Assembly (NCBI RefSeq): GCF_022343555.1 | Contig: NZ_JAKQZH010000001.1 | Coordinates: 1,240,001 to 1,304,000, forward strand | Source: Marinobacter sp. C7 | GTDB lineage: Bacteria; Pseudomonadota; Gammaproteobacteria; Pseudomonadales; Oleiphilaceae | Length of the DNA: 64,000 nt | Reading direction: 5' to 3' | Shown here: positions 33,145 through 41,775 of the stretch, piece after piece | How positions within the stretch are numbered: the first letter of the stretch is position 1 | Layout: every line of letters starts with the position of its first letter | Made by a program: the position numbers and the translations under genes | Notes under the pieces: generated by a model | What the model was told of the DNA's origin: nothing | What the model saw: only the letters and a program-made list of their open reading frames with translations | Databases searched by the model: none

Positions 33145-34823
33145 CTTACGCCCCATACCACAAAAACGCCCAAAAATTCTTCAACCAATACCAGTCCCTG
33201 ACCTTCGAGCAGGTCCACGGTGACTGGTTTCCCCTGCTGGACAAGAAATCCGGTCTTGCTCTGGACGTAGGTGCCGGCAGCGGCCGCGATGCACTGGCCC
33301 TGGCGGAGCGAGGTTGGGATGTTGTGGCGGTGGAGCCGGCTTGCGAGTTGCGACGCCTGGGCGAGGCGGCAACAGCACACCGGAGTATCCAGTGGGTGGA
33401 TGATTCCCTGCCGGACCTGAGTGAAATCCGCAAGCTCAGCTACCGGTTTGATCTCATTCTGGTGTCTGCCGTCTGGATGCACCTTCCGCCCAGTTCCCGC
33501 GAGCGGGCGTTCCGAATTCTGACGGAGCTGTTGGCGCCCTCCGGCATGTTGGTGATCACTCTGCGCCACGGGCCGGGGGATGGTGAGCGGAAGTTCTACG
33601 AAGTCACCAAAGCGGAGCTGGACAGTTTTGCCCGCCATCGTGCGGTTATGCCGGTACCGTTACCGGATATACACCGTGCCGATGAACTCAAACGGGCGGA
33701 TGTGTGGTGGGAAACCGCCGTATATCGTCTGCCGGATGACGGCACCGGGGCGTTGCCCACGTTGCGACATATCATCATCAACGACAACAAATTCTCCACC
33801 TACAAGCTCGGGCTGCTGCGAACGCTGGTGCGTATGGCCGACAGTGCGCCGGGGCTGGTGCTGAACCGGTCGGATGACTGGGTGGAACTGCCGCTGGGGG
33901 CAGTGGGTCTGTTCTGGATCATGCTGTATCACCCGTTGGTCTTGAAGCATCACTTGCGGCAGGCGCCGGGTTCCCGTGGGCTGGGCTTTGCGGGGGATGA
34001 TTTTTACGAGCTGGCCAAGTTGTCGCCGCTGGATTTCCGTGTGGGGCTTTCGCTGTCGGCGGAGGTTGCGCCGGTGGTTATGCGGGCTATCAAGCAGGCA
34101 GTGTCTAACATCCTAGATAATCCTGCAAAATACACTACTTGGCCAGGGACCAATCGGCAGATTTTCGAGGGCAGCAAAAGCCGACTGACCATTCGCAGCG
34201 AGACGGTACGGCTGGATAAAGAAACCCTGGCCCGTTTCGGGCGGTTCCGCGTACCGGCCATGCTCTGGGATACCTTCAGCCGTTATGCCTGCTGGGTAGA
34301 GCCGGCGATCGTGAATGAGTGGATCAACCTGATGGGCAGCTGGGAGGCCCGCTACTCGTCGGAGACTTATCACAAGGCGCTGCAGTGGGTAGAAGGGCGG
34401 CGCGATACCTCGGTGGTGCGTAAACTGGTGGAGCAACAGCTGTCGACCGGGCCAGTGGAGTGTGTGTGGACCGCCAGAGATCTTTCCCGGAGCCGCTACG
34501 ACATTGACCACTGCTTTCCCTGGTCCCGCTGGAACAATAACGACCTGTGGAATCTGCTACCTGCTTCCCACACGGCCAATGCTGCGAAGTCCGAGAGGCT
34601 CCCGGCGGATTCCCTGTTGAAACAGGCACGGCCCAGGGTTATCGAGTGGTGGGAGCATGCCATTGTCGGAACAGAACGGGAGCAGCAATTTTACTCGGAG
34701 GCGGAAGCGGCGCTTCCGTTGCTGGGTGAGAGTCGTAGCCTCGACGGCGTATTCGAAGGTATGTTGCAGCAGCGTCTGCGGTTAAAAACCAACCTTCAGC
34801 TGGCTGAGTGGCTTGGTCTTTGA
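33141..34823 (+). CDS. class I SAM methyltransferase fused to a C-terminal HNH endonuclease
   Basis: A 560-residue fusion. Residues 1-190 are a Rossmann methyltransferase with motif I LDVGAGSGRD at 41-50 and a VSAVWMHLPP segment; there is no NPPY or PC motif of DNA base methylases, so it resembles the small-molecule/RNA type. Residues about 205-440 are an unassigned middle region beginning IIINDNKFSTYKLGLLR. The HNH core is DIDHCFPWS (Asp456, His457), Asn471 and NAAKSERLP (Asn480, Lys483). The ATG at 33141 overlaps the helicase stop; the open frame upstream is inside the helicase. GC-rich, unlike the helicase gene. Confidence 0.85.
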   Translation: MTYAPYHKNAQKFFNQYQSLTFEQVHGDWFPLLDKKSGLALDVGAGSGRDALALAERGWDVVAVEPACELRRLGEAATAHRSIQWVDDSLPDLSEIRKLSYRFDLILVSAVWMHLPPSSRERAFRILTELLAPSGMLVITLRHGPGDGERKFYEVTKAELDSFARHRAVMPVPLPDIHRADELKRADVWWETAVYRLPDDGTGALPTLRHIIINDNKFSTYKLGLLRTLVRMADSAPGLVLNRSDDWVELPLGAVGLFWIMLYHPLVLKHHLRQAPGSRGLGFAGDDFYELAKLSPLDFRVGLSLSAEVAPVVMRAIKQAVSNILDNPAKYTTWPGTNRQIFEGSKSRLTIRSETVRLDKETLARFGRFRVPAMLWDTFSRYACWVEPAIVNEWINLMGSWEARYSSETYHKALQWVEGRRDTSVVRKLVEQQLSTGPVECVWTARDLSRSRYDIDHCFPWSRWNNNDLWNLLPASHTANAAKSERLPADSLLKQARPRVIEWWEHAIVGTEREQQFYSEAEAALPLLGESRSLDGVFEGMLQQRLRLKTNLQLAEWLGL

Positions 34824-34935
34824 GCGCTGATTGGCTGCTCGGCCACTTCGCGCTCCGTCAATGAAGGCATAGGCTCTTCCGGGATGGCTGGCTAAGCTAA
34901 AGGGAACAATAACCAGAACGGAGATCGTCCCCCGC

Positions 34936-35745
34936 ATGAGCCAGTCCCGCAAAATCGAATCATCCAGCTCTCCCAGACAGGTTTACATCACTGGCGGCGC
35001 CAGCGGCATCGGCCTCCAGCTTGCGCGGGATTATGCCCGATCCGGCTGCGCGGTTACTCTGTTTGATATTCAGCCAACTGACACTGCCGTTACCGAGCTT
35101 TCCGCCATCCCCGGCGCTGGCCCGGTCCGCGCCTTTGCCCTGGACGTCAGTGATCCCGCCTCGGTCCGGGAGGTGTTCTCCGGGGCTGCGGCGGAGCAGG
35201 GGCCGGACGTGGTTATCCATTGCGCCGGTATCTGCATTGCAGCGCCGTTTGATGAGATCGACGATGATGCCTACACCCGACTGATCAACATCAACCTGCT
35301 TGGGTCGCGGCATGTGGCAGTCGGGGTGTTGCCCCATCTGAACTCCGGTTCCCAGCTGGTGTTTGTGGCTTCCATGGCCGGACTCGTTGGCTGTTACGGG
35401 TATTCAGCGTACTGTGCTTCGAAGTATGCCGTGGTTGGTCTGGCGGAGGTATTGCGTATTGAGCTTGCGCCCCGGGGTATCGATGTGTCTCTGGTCTGTC
35501 CACCCGAGGTGGAAACGCCGATGGTGGTGGAGGAGCGCAAAAGCCGGCCAAAACAGACCGAATCGCTCAAGCTGATGGCGGGCACTTTGCCGGTGGAGCA
35601 CGCGGTTGCGCAGATCCGCCGGGGGATTGATCAGCGCCGGTTCCTGATCATTCCCGGCAAGCGGGCCCGCAGCCTGTGGTTCACCAACAAGCTGCTGCCG
35701 GGCTTCCTGACCCGCCGCCTGGCGGATTTTCTGGTCAGTCAGTGA
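34936..35745 (+). CDS. short-chain dehydrogenase/reductase
   Basis: A 269-residue SDR. NAD(P)-binding TGGASGIGLQLA is near residues 15-26, a Ser (VASMAG) and the YxxxK pair in YSAYCASKYAV form the catalytic set. The C-terminal segment RRFLIIPGKRARSLWFTNKLLPGF is hydrophobic and basic, like membrane-associated SDRs acting on lipids or sterols. Substrate unknown. It begins 112 bases after the nuclease module with ordinary base composition. Confidence 0.88.
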   Translation: MSQSRKIESSSSPRQVYITGGASGIGLQLARDYARSGCAVTLFDIQPTDTAVTELSAIPGAGPVRAFALDVSDPASVREVFSGAAAEQGPDVVIHCAGICIAAPFDEIDDDAYTRLININLLGSRHVAVGVLPHLNSGSQLVFVASMAGLVGCYGYSAYCASKYAVVGLAEVLRIELAPRGIDVSLVCPPEVETPMVVEERKSRPKQTESLKLMAGTLPVEHAVAQIRRGIDQRRFLIIPGKRARSLWFTNKLLPGFLTRRLADFLVSQ

Positions 35746-35832
35746 AGAGATGGATGCAAACCCGGCCGACGGGTAGACTTGCGCGTATTTCCTGAAGACT
35801 TTTATTTTCGTGCAAAAGAATAGGAAACTACC

Positions 35833-36870
35833 TTGGCTATCCGACTGACCGAATTCAGCCACGGCGCGGGCTGTGGCTGCAAGATTGCTCCCGATGTACT
35901 GGATCGCATCCTTCACACCGATGTTCCCGAGTTCAAGGACCCGCGCCTGCTGGTAGGTAACAGTAGCCGGGATGACGCCGCCGTGGCGGACGTGGGCCAT
36001 GGGCTTGGCGTGATCAGCACCACCGATTTCTTCATGCCGGTGGTGGATGATCCGTTCGATTTCGGGCGGATTGCCGCCGCCAATGCCATCAGCGATGTCT
36101 ACGCCATGGGCGGTAGGCCGGTGATGGCTATTGCCATTCTGGGTTGGCCGGTGAACGAACTGGCGCCGGAGATCGCCGCCCAGGTGATCGAGGGTGGCCG
36201 GGCGGTGTGTGCCGAGGCGGGCATTGCCCTGGCCGGTGGTCACAGCATCGATTCGCCCGAGCCGATCTTCGGGCTGGCGGTGACGGGCCAGGTGGCGGTG
36301 GATCGTATTATTCGTAATGACACGGCAAAAGCTGGCGACCTGCTGTATCTGACCAAGCCGCTGGGCGTCGGGATCCTCACCAGTGCATCCAAGAAAGGAA
36401 AGGTCAGTGCGGAGGATCTTGCGGTTGCGGTCAAGAACATGGCGACCCTGAACCGGGTCGGCGAAGCCTTCGCGCAAGTCGAGGGCGTCCATGCCATGAC
36501 CGATGTAACCGGCTTCGGCCTGGCCGGACATCTGCTGGAAATCTGCCGGGGCAGTGGCCTTCGGGCTACCGTAAACCGCGGGGCAATTCCGGTATTGCCC
36601 AACCTGCAGCCCTATATCGACGCAGACTGCATTCCCGGTGGTACCCACCGCAACGCTGCCGCATTTGGCAAGGCTATCGATGGCATGACGGACGCCGACA
36701 AACTGGTGTTCTGCGACCCCCAAACCAGCGGTGGCCTGATGGTCTGTGTGGCCGAGAATAGCCGTGCGGCTTTCGAGGCTGCAGCTCGTGAGCAGGGGCT
36801 GGAGCTGGCCCCATTGGGCCGGCTGGACGCGGCCGGTTCGGCGGAGAGCCTGGTGGTGGTTGAGGACTGA
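35833..36870 (+). CDS. selD: selenide, water dikinase (selenophosphate synthase)
   Basis: A 345-residue SelD producing selenophosphate for selenocysteine or selenouridine. Catalytic Cys14 and Lys17 (HGAGCGCK) align with E. coli Cys17 and Lys20; the residue is Cys, not selenocysteine. ATP-binding [20 protein letters not shown] is intact. The start is TTG with AGGAAA 6 bases upstream; no better in-frame start fits. No selA, selB or mnmH is seen in the window. Confidence 0.95.
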   Translation: MAIRLTEFSHGAGCGCKIAPDVLDRILHTDVPEFKDPRLLVGNSSRDDAAVADVGHGLGVISTTDFFMPVVDDPFDFGRIAAANAISDVYAMGGRPVMAIAILGWPVNELAPEIAAQVIEGGRAVCAEAGIALAGGHSIDSPEPIFGLAVTGQVAVDRIIRNDTAKAGDLLYLTKPLGVGILTSASKKGKVSAEDLAVAVKNMATLNRVGEAFAQVEGVHAMTDVTGFGLAGHLLEICRGSGLRATVNRGAIPVLPNLQPYIDADCIPGGTHRNAAAFGKAIDGMTDADKLVFCDPQTSGGLMVCVAENSRAAFEAAAREQGLELAPLGRLDAAGSAESLVVVED

Positions 36871-36900
36871 TGGCCGGATGCACGCAGTGGAGCGGTTGAT

Positions 36901-37815
36901 ATGCCAGTGATGGTGCAGGCCCTGGTGCCGGTGTTTGTGCTGATCATGCTCGGCCATCTTTTCCGGCGTTGGGATTTCCCCGGTGGCGAGTTCTGGCCCC
37001 AGGCGGAACGGTTTACCTACTACGTGCTGTTTCCGGCCATGCTGGTGTTCAAGCTGGGCCAGGCGAGGTTGCCCCCATCCGCCTACGGTGAGATTGCCCT
37101 GCTGATTTCCTGCATGTTACTGGCGATGACGCTGGCGCTGGTCTTGGCTCAGCTGATCTGGCGTTGGAGCGGCCCGGTTTTTTCCTCGGTGTACCAGGGG
37201 GCTATCCGGTTCAATTCCTACGTCGGCCTTGCGGCCGGTGGCATGCTGTTGGGCGATGACGGCCTCTCCCTGACCGCCATCGCGGTTGCGGTCATGGTGC
37301 CGCTGCTGAATCTGCTCTGCATTCTGATGTTTACCCTGGTGGCGGATCAGGACAAGGTTCGGTTCAGTCAGGTCCTGAAGGCCATCGTCACCAACCCGCT
37401 GATTGTCGGCTCGGTGATCGGGGTGGTGTGGAGTTATTTCCAGATCGGTTTTCACCCGCTGCTGGCGGGGATCCTGCAGCCATTAAGCAATCTCGCGTTG
37501 CCCATGGGCCTGATGACCGTCGGCGCCGGGCTGCAGCTGACTGCCTTGCGTGGGGCATCGATGCCGTTCCTGGTGTCCTCGGCGCTGAAGCTGCTGGCGT
37601 TTCCGCTGATGGCGGCAGGGCTCGCCTGGATGCTGGGCCTCGACGGCCTGATGGTTCAGGTGGCGGTGCTGCTGGCAACATTGCCCACTGCCACCTCTGC
37701 CTACATCCTGGCCCGGCAGCTGGGCGGGGACGCGCCACTGATGGCGGGCATCATCAGCGGCCAGACCCTGCTGGCCATGGCCTCCATTCCGTTAATGCTG
37801 AGTATCCTCTGGTAG
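36901..37815 (+). CDS. AEC family transporter
   Basis: A 304-residue membrane protein with about ten hydrophobic helices in two halves, including FPAMLVFKLGQA, an Asn-containing FNSYVGLAAG and the late PTATSAYILARQLGGD, typical of the auxin efflux carrier family that moves small organic acids. Substrate not deducible. The 3' end overlaps the convergent znuA gene by 24 bases. Confidence 0.88.
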   Translation: MPVMVQALVPVFVLIMLGHLFRRWDFPGGEFWPQAERFTYYVLFPAMLVFKLGQARLPPSAYGEIALLISCMLLAMTLALVLAQLIWRWSGPVFSSVYQGAIRFNSYVGLAAGGMLLGDDGLSLTAIAVAVMVPLLNLLCILMFTLVADQDKVRFSQVLKAIVTNPLIVGSVIGVVWSYFQIGFHPLLAGILQPLSNLALPMGLMTVGAGLQLTALRGASMPFLVSSALKLLAFPLMAAGLAWMLGLDGLMVQVAVLLATLPTATSAYILARQLGGDAPLMAGIISGQTLLAMASIPLMLSILW

Positions 37816-38718
37816 GCATTTGAGTACGGCATCGGCAACGGATTGCTGGAAGTCGAGATAGCCGGTCCTGTTGGCGTCGATGTCCATTGCCAGAGGATCC
37901 CAGGTGCTGAAGGTCACGTTCAGGCCCTCGGTGATGGACCGCCACCACTGTCGGTTGAACTGGGGTTCGGTCAGCAGGCACGGGTGGCTGGCCTCGCGCA
38001 GCTTATTCTGTACCTCTGCGACATGCCGGGCTCCCGGGGAAAGCTCCGGATTGAGAGTCAGCACGCCAGCCAGATCCAGCTCATAATGCTCCGCGAAGCG
38101 GGTGAGGGCGTTGTGATAGGCAAAGACGTCGATCTCTCGAGCCGGCGCCAGCTGCTCGCGAATCGACGCTTCCCGCTCAGTCAGTGCGGCTTCAAACGCA
38201 GCCATATTCTGGTTGATCGCCTGCTGGTTAACGCCTCCCTGTATTACCAGTGCCTGTGCAATATCCCGGGCCATCTCCAGACCCCGCATCGGATCTACCC
38301 AGAGATGCGGGTCCTCGCCTTCGCCATGGTCATGGCCGTGATCGTGCTCCTGTTCTTCGTGATGTTCATCCCCGTCAATTTCCTCTCCGGAGAGCGCGAT
38401 GGTGCGCCCCCGGAAATCGTCTGCCGATAGCAGACGGATCAGGAAGGATTCCATCTCCGGGCCCACCCAGAAGATCAGGTCCGCATTCTCCAGCGCGCGC
38501 CGCTGGGATGGACGCATGGTGTAGTTGTGAGGACTGGATCCCGGCGGTACCAGGGTCGTGACCTGGACGTCCTCGGTGGCTACGGCTCGAACCAGCAGTT
38601 CCACCGGTTTGATGGAGGTGACCACCTTCACCTCGGCGTTTGCGGGCGTGGCTGTGATAACAGTGGCGGTGAAGAGAGCAGGTGCGAGGGATCGACCCAC
38701 ACGGGACAAGAGTGACAT
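37792..38718 (-). CDS. znuA: zinc ABC transporter periplasmic binding protein
   Basis: A 308-residue cluster A-I binding protein. Signal peptide ends at PANA, then EVKVVTSIKPVELL. Zinc ligands His64 (SSPHNY) and His138 (DPHLWVDP) and a His/Asp/Glu-rich loop at about 119-138 characterise ZnuA. ATG at 38718 has AGGAAG 7 bases upstream. The permease and ATPase (znuB, znuC) and zur are not adjacent. A Zur-type palindrome precedes it. Confidence 0.94.
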   Translation of the reverse strand: MSLLSRVGRSLAPALFTATVITATPANAEVKVVTSIKPVELLVRAVATEDVQVTTLVPPGSSPHNYTMRPSQRRALENADLIFWVGPEMESFLIRLLSADDFRGRTIALSGEEIDGDEHHEEQEHDHGHDHGEGEDPHLWVDPMRGLEMARDIAQALVIQGGVNQQAINQNMAAFEAALTEREASIREQLAPAREIDVFAYHNALTRFAEHYELDLAGVLTLNPELSPGARHVAEVQNKLREASHPCLLTEPQFNRQWWRSITEGLNVTFSTWDPLAMDIDANRTGYLDFQQSVADAVLKCLPEDTQH

Positions 38719-38750
38719 TGTCGGGCTTCCTGAAGCTGTGCTGATTGAAA

Positions 38751-38765
38751 TGTTATAATATAACA
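38751..38765. promoter_or_regulatory. Zur-type operator upstream of znuA
   Basis: TGTTATA-A-TATAACA is a perfect 15-base palindrome, flanked by GAAA and AATAG. It fits the gammaproteobacterial Zur consensus GAAATGTTATA-TATAACATTTC. It lies 32 bases before the znuA start and so probably over the promoter; it is also about 50 bases from the gltX -10. Confidence 0.8.
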
Positions 38766-38817
38766 AATAGGCCCGGGCCGCCAATGGGATGATCATGCGA
38801 AATCGGTGGCGTGCCGG

Positions 38818-38823
38818 TATAAT
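38818..38823 (+). promoter_or_regulatory. -10 element of gltX
   Basis: A perfect TATAAT 42 bases before the gltX start; no good -35 is at the usual distance. Predicted leader is about 35 bases. Confidence 0.45.
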
Positions 38824-38864
38824 GCCGGCTTTATCAAATGGCCACCGACATTTCAGGAAGGTTT

Positions 38865-40346
38865 ATGACTGTACGTACCCGAATTGCTCCATCCCCTACC
38901 GGAGATCCACACGTTGGTACCGCCTACGTGGCCCTGTTCAATCTGTGCTTTGCCCGTCAGCACGGTGGGCAGTTCATTCTGCGCATCGAAGACACGGACC
39001 AGGCGCGCAGTACTGCAGAATCCGAACGGGATATCCTGCAGGCACTGCGCTGGTTGGGGCTGAACTGGGATGAAGGCCCCGATGTGGGTGGTCCCCACGG
39101 CCCCTACCGCCAGTCCGAGCGCAAGCACATGTATGCCCAGTATGCCGAGGATCTGGTAACGGCCGGGCACGCCTTCTACTGCTTCCGCACACCGGAGGAG
39201 CTGGATGCGATCCGGGAGGAGCGCAAAGCGAAGGGGATGAACCCGGGCATCAAGGGTGACCTGGAGTTGTCTCAGGAGGAGGTGCAGCGCCGTCTCGACG
39301 CCGGGGAAAAATACGTTATCCGAATGAAAGTGCCGGATGAGGGTGTCTGTGAGATCGATGACATGCTGCGCGGCACCATCGAGATCGACTGGAGCCAGGT
39401 CGACTGCCAGATCCTGCTCAAGTCCGACGGCATGCCCACTTACCATCTCGCCAATGTGGTGGATGATTACCTGATGGGTATTACCCATGTACTTCGTGGT
39501 GAGGAATGGATCAACTCTGCACCCAAGCACAAGCTCCTTTACCAATACTTTGGCTGGGACATGCCGGTGCTGTGCCACCTGCCACTGCTGCGTAACCCGG
39601 ACAAGAGCAAGCTGTCGAAGCGCAAGAACCCCACCAGCATCAATTTCTATGAGCGCATGGGTTTCCTGCCGGAGGCGGTGACCAACTACCTGGGCCGCAT
39701 GGGCTGGTCCATGCCCGATGAGCGGGAAAAGTTCACCCTGGACGAGATGATCGAAAACTTCGATATCCAGCGGGTGTCCCTCGGTGGTCCGGTCTTTGAC
39801 GTCGAGAAGCTGCGCTGGCTCAACGGTCACTGGCTCCGTGAAGAGCTGAACGAAGAACAGTTCATGGAACGCATGCGCCAGTGGTGGTTCAACGAGGATG
39901 CCCTAAAGGCTCTGGTGCCGCATGTGCAGGGCAGGGCGGAAGTATTCTCCGACGTGGTACCCATGTCCCAGTTCATGTTCTCGGGCATGCTCAACCTGAC
40001 CCCGGAGGACTTCGCCCACAACAAACTGGAGGAGGCCCAGATCAAGCGAGTGCTCCAGTTCGCACTCTGGAAGCTGGAGGCCGAGCGGCACTGGAGCAAG
40101 GAAAACATCTTTGCCGACATCAAGGGCCTGGCCAAGGCAATGGAGCTGAAGATGGGCGATTTCATGTTCCCGATCTTTGTGGCGATTGCCGGTACCCCGA
40201 ACTCCTGGTCTGTTATGGATTCCATGGCCCTGCTTGGACCGGACATGACCCGTTCACGGTTGCGCCATGCCCTCGAGGTTCTGGGCGGTTTCTCCAAGAA
40301 AGAAACCAAGAAAGTGGAGAAGGAATACGCCGCGCTGGGTGCGTAA
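38865..40346 (+). CDS. gltX: glutamyl-tRNA synthetase
   Basis: A 493-residue class I synthetase charging tRNA-Glu. The HIGH region reads [15 protein letters not shown] at residues 9-23 and the KMSKS loop [13 protein letters not shown] at 38865 gives [13 protein letters not shown], the standard N-terminus, with AGGAAGG just upstream; an in-frame ATG at 38838 is less likely. Its cognate tRNA-Glu is encoded 200 bases downstream, though behind a separate promoter. Confidence 0.96.
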   Translation: MTVRTRIAPSPTGDPHVGTAYVALFNLCFARQHGGQFILRIEDTDQARSTAESERDILQALRWLGLNWDEGPDVGGPHGPYRQSERKHMYAQYAEDLVTAGHAFYCFRTPEELDAIREERKAKGMNPGIKGDLELSQEEVQRRLDAGEKYVIRMKVPDEGVCEIDDMLRGTIEIDWSQVDCQILLKSDGMPTYHLANVVDDYLMGITHVLRGEEWINSAPKHKLLYQYFGWDMPVLCHLPLLRNPDKSKLSKRKNPTSINFYERMGFLPEAVTNYLGRMGWSMPDEREKFTLDEMIENFDIQRVSLGGPVFDVEKLRWLNGHWLREELNEEQFMERMRQWWFNEDALKALVPHVQGRAEVFSDVVPMSQFMFSGMLNLTPEDFAHNKLEEAQIKRVLQFALWKLEAERHWSKENIFADIKGLAKAMELKMGDFMFPIFVAIAGTPNSWSVMDSMALLGPDMTRSRLRHALEVLGGFSKKETKKVEKEYAALGA

Positions 40347-40420
40347 TAACCGGTTTGGCGAAGAAGTAATCGATCTGGACAGGGATGTTCAGAAAACTGA
40401 AAAAAAAGTGTTTTTAAGTG

Positions 40421-40449
40421 TTGACGCCCCCAGGGTGGATCCTTAATAT
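40421..40449 (+). promoter_or_regulatory. promoter of the tRNA-Ala/tRNA-Glu pair
   Basis: TTGACG (40421-40426), a 17-base spacer and TAATAT (40444-40449), 13 bases before the mature tRNA-Ala. A GC-rich stretch follows the -10. A T-run at 40410-40415 precedes the -35. Confidence 0.8.
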
Positions 40450-40462
40450 ACGCAGCCGTTGA

Positions 40463-40538
40463 GGGGCCATAGCTCAGCTGGGAGAGCGCAACACTGGCAG
40501 TGTTGAGGTCGGCGGTTCGATCCCGCCTGGCTCCACCA
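40463..40538 (+). tRNA. tRNA-Ala (GGC)
   Basis: A 76-base cloverleaf: acceptor GGGGCCA pairs with TGGCTCC, anticodon stem CAACA/TGTTG around loop CTGGCAG (anticodon GGC), T arm GGCGG-TTCGATC-CCGCC, and encoded CCA. Confidence 0.97.
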
Positions 40539-40545
40539 ATTTCTA

Positions 40546-40621
40546 GTCCCCTTCGTCTAGTGGCCTAGGACTCCGCCCTTTCACGGCGGCAACAGGGGTT
40601 CGAACCCCCTAGGGGACGCCA
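40546..40621 (+). tRNA. tRNA-Glu (TTC)
   Basis: A 76-base cloverleaf: acceptor GTCCCCT/AGGGGAC, anticodon stem CCGCC/GGCGG around CTTTCAC (anticodon TTC), T loop TTCGAAC, then GCCA. It follows tRNA-Ala by 7 bases, so one transcript is likely. Confidence 0.97.
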
Positions 40622-40660
40622 ATTTGGTTTCACGGTTTAGTCCACCGGGAAGCCAGCAAA

Positions 40661-40685
40661 AAAACCGCCTTCGGGCGGTTTTTTT
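40661..40685 (+). terminator. Rho-independent terminator after the tRNAs
   Basis: AACCGCC-TTCG-GGCGGTT with a UUCG tetraloop, followed by TTTTT and preceded by an A run, 42 bases after tRNA-Glu. It could act in both directions. Confidence 0.92.
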
Positions 40686-40707
40686 GTGTCTGTGAGAAAG
40701 TGAAGAT

Positions 40708-40737
40708 GGGGTCAGAAGAAAGCGTTCTTCTGACCCC
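40708..40737. repeat. GGGGTCAGAAGAA palindrome, copy 3
   Basis: Perfect 13-base arms (40708-40720 and 40725-40737) around AGCG. The variable arm base is A paired with T on the other arm, unlike copies 1, 4, 6 and 7: a compensated change. Confidence 0.9.
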
Positions 40738-40767
40738 TGAGTCTGATTCGGGCTCTGTTGTGAGAAT

Positions 40768-40827
40768 GGGGTCAGATGAAAAAAGAGGGCCGGCGATTTC
40801 GACGGCCCTCTTTTTTCATCTGACCCC
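40768..40827. repeat. GGGGTCAGATGAA palindrome, copy 4, enclosing a terminator-like stem
   Basis: Arms extend to 25 bases without mismatch (40768-40792 and 40803-40827). The outer 13 bases are the family arm; the inner part, AAAAAGAGGGCC with GGCCCTCTTTTTT, is a bidirectional terminator-like hairpin serving the end of the QueD-like gene. Confidence 0.88.
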
Positions 40828-40838
40828 GACTTCGCCAT

Positions 40839-41690
40839 TCAGCGCTCGGCAATGGCCCCTTTTCCGACCCCCTCATAGGCCTTCACCCGAATCGCATCCG
40901 TCGGAAACTCCACTTTCAGCTTGTCCGCCATATGCGCGGCGATCAGTTCGACGGTGGTATCGGTATCCAGCATGTACACCCGCTCCTCGGGCAGGGTGAG
41001 GGCGAATTCGCCCTGGTTGGCTTCGTACTCGAAGGTCACGTAGCGAACGCCGTCCTGGCCAACGTACCGGCGCACCACGTCTTCTTCGGAACCCACGTAA
41101 ATATCGCGCCAAAGAGTTGCCCAGCGCCGCTCCAGGTCGTAGTCCCGGTGGCCGTTGCGGTCAATCCGGATCGGGGAGCGGTGGCCGTGGGCGATGCGCT
41201 GGCAGTTGCCCAGGTGTTTTTTCAGGCCATGGACGTAGTGGTAGTAGGCGCCCTCGATCACTTCTTCACGCAGGTTGATGGTCACCGAGGTGACGTTGGC
41301 GGGTAACACTTCCATCAGTTCGTGTTCCAGCAGACGGGCCACCGCGGAGGGCACTACGTGTTCGGCGGACAGCCACACCACGGCCTCATCGGGGGATCGA
41401 TGGACAATCTGGCTGCCATCGGTGAGCTTCCAGGTGAACGTATCCGGCTCGTCCTCGTCCCATATCAGGCCCTGGTAACCTCGGGGGATGACCAGGCGAT
41501 GGTCAACGCGCTCATCAATCACACGTTTGATGGTGCGTTTGACGTTGCTGAAGTCGAATACCATGCCCTGTTCGTCCAGCTCCCCGCCGAGCACGACGTC
41601 GGCAATCCAGCTCTCGCCCACCAGCCCGCGCGTGGCGTCCAGATAGGCGAAATCGATGACGGTAAGGTTGTCGACAAACAGGTGATTCAT
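40839..41690 (-). CDS. two-domain 6-pyruvoyl-tetrahydropterin synthase / QueD-like protein
   Basis: A 283-residue protein of two PTPS-like halves. The first (1-130) keeps GMVFDFSNVKR and VDHRL but has no His at the usual zinc positions (YLDATRG, VGESW). The second holds HYVHGLKKHLGNCQRIAHGH, which supplies Cys and His ligands, and LDTDTTVELIA. QueD makes 6-carboxytetrahydropterin for queuosine; the tandem form may differ. Start ATG 41690; an upstream in-frame start at 41735 is less likely. No queuosine genes are adjacent. Confidence 0.8.
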   Translation of the reverse strand: MNHLFVDNLTVIDFAYLDATRGLVGESWIADVVLGGELDEQGMVFDFSNVKRTIKRVIDERVDHRLVIPRGYQGLIWDEDEPDTFTWKLTDGSQIVHRSPDEAVVWLSAEHVVPSAVARLLEHELMEVLPANVTSVTINLREEVIEGAYYHYVHGLKKHLGNCQRIAHGHRSPIRIDRNGHRDYDLERRWATLWRDIYVGSEEDVVRRYVGQDGVRYVTFEYEANQGEFALTLPEERVYMLDTDTTVELIAAHMADKLKVEFPTDAIRVKAYEGVGKGAIAER

Positions 41691-41775
41691 CGGGAGTCCG
41701 GAGGGTATGATTGAGTGATGGGCGGATTCTAGCAAAAATCGGCAGTTCCGGCAGTGTGCCGGTGCCTTCCTGCCA

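Noticed and set aside
33141..33710. The methyltransferase half as a classical restriction-modification DNA methylase
   Set aside because: No NPPY, DPPY or Pro-Cys motif follows motif I at the right distance.
35404..36957. A 517-codon open frame on the minus strand
   Set aside because: It lies opposite the SDR gene and selD, both clear genes; no ribosome binding site or recognisable motif.
40463..40621. The tRNA pair as an integration site for the 29.9-34.8 kb module
   Set aside because: It is more than 5 kb away with core genes between, and no partial tRNA copy was seen flanking the module.
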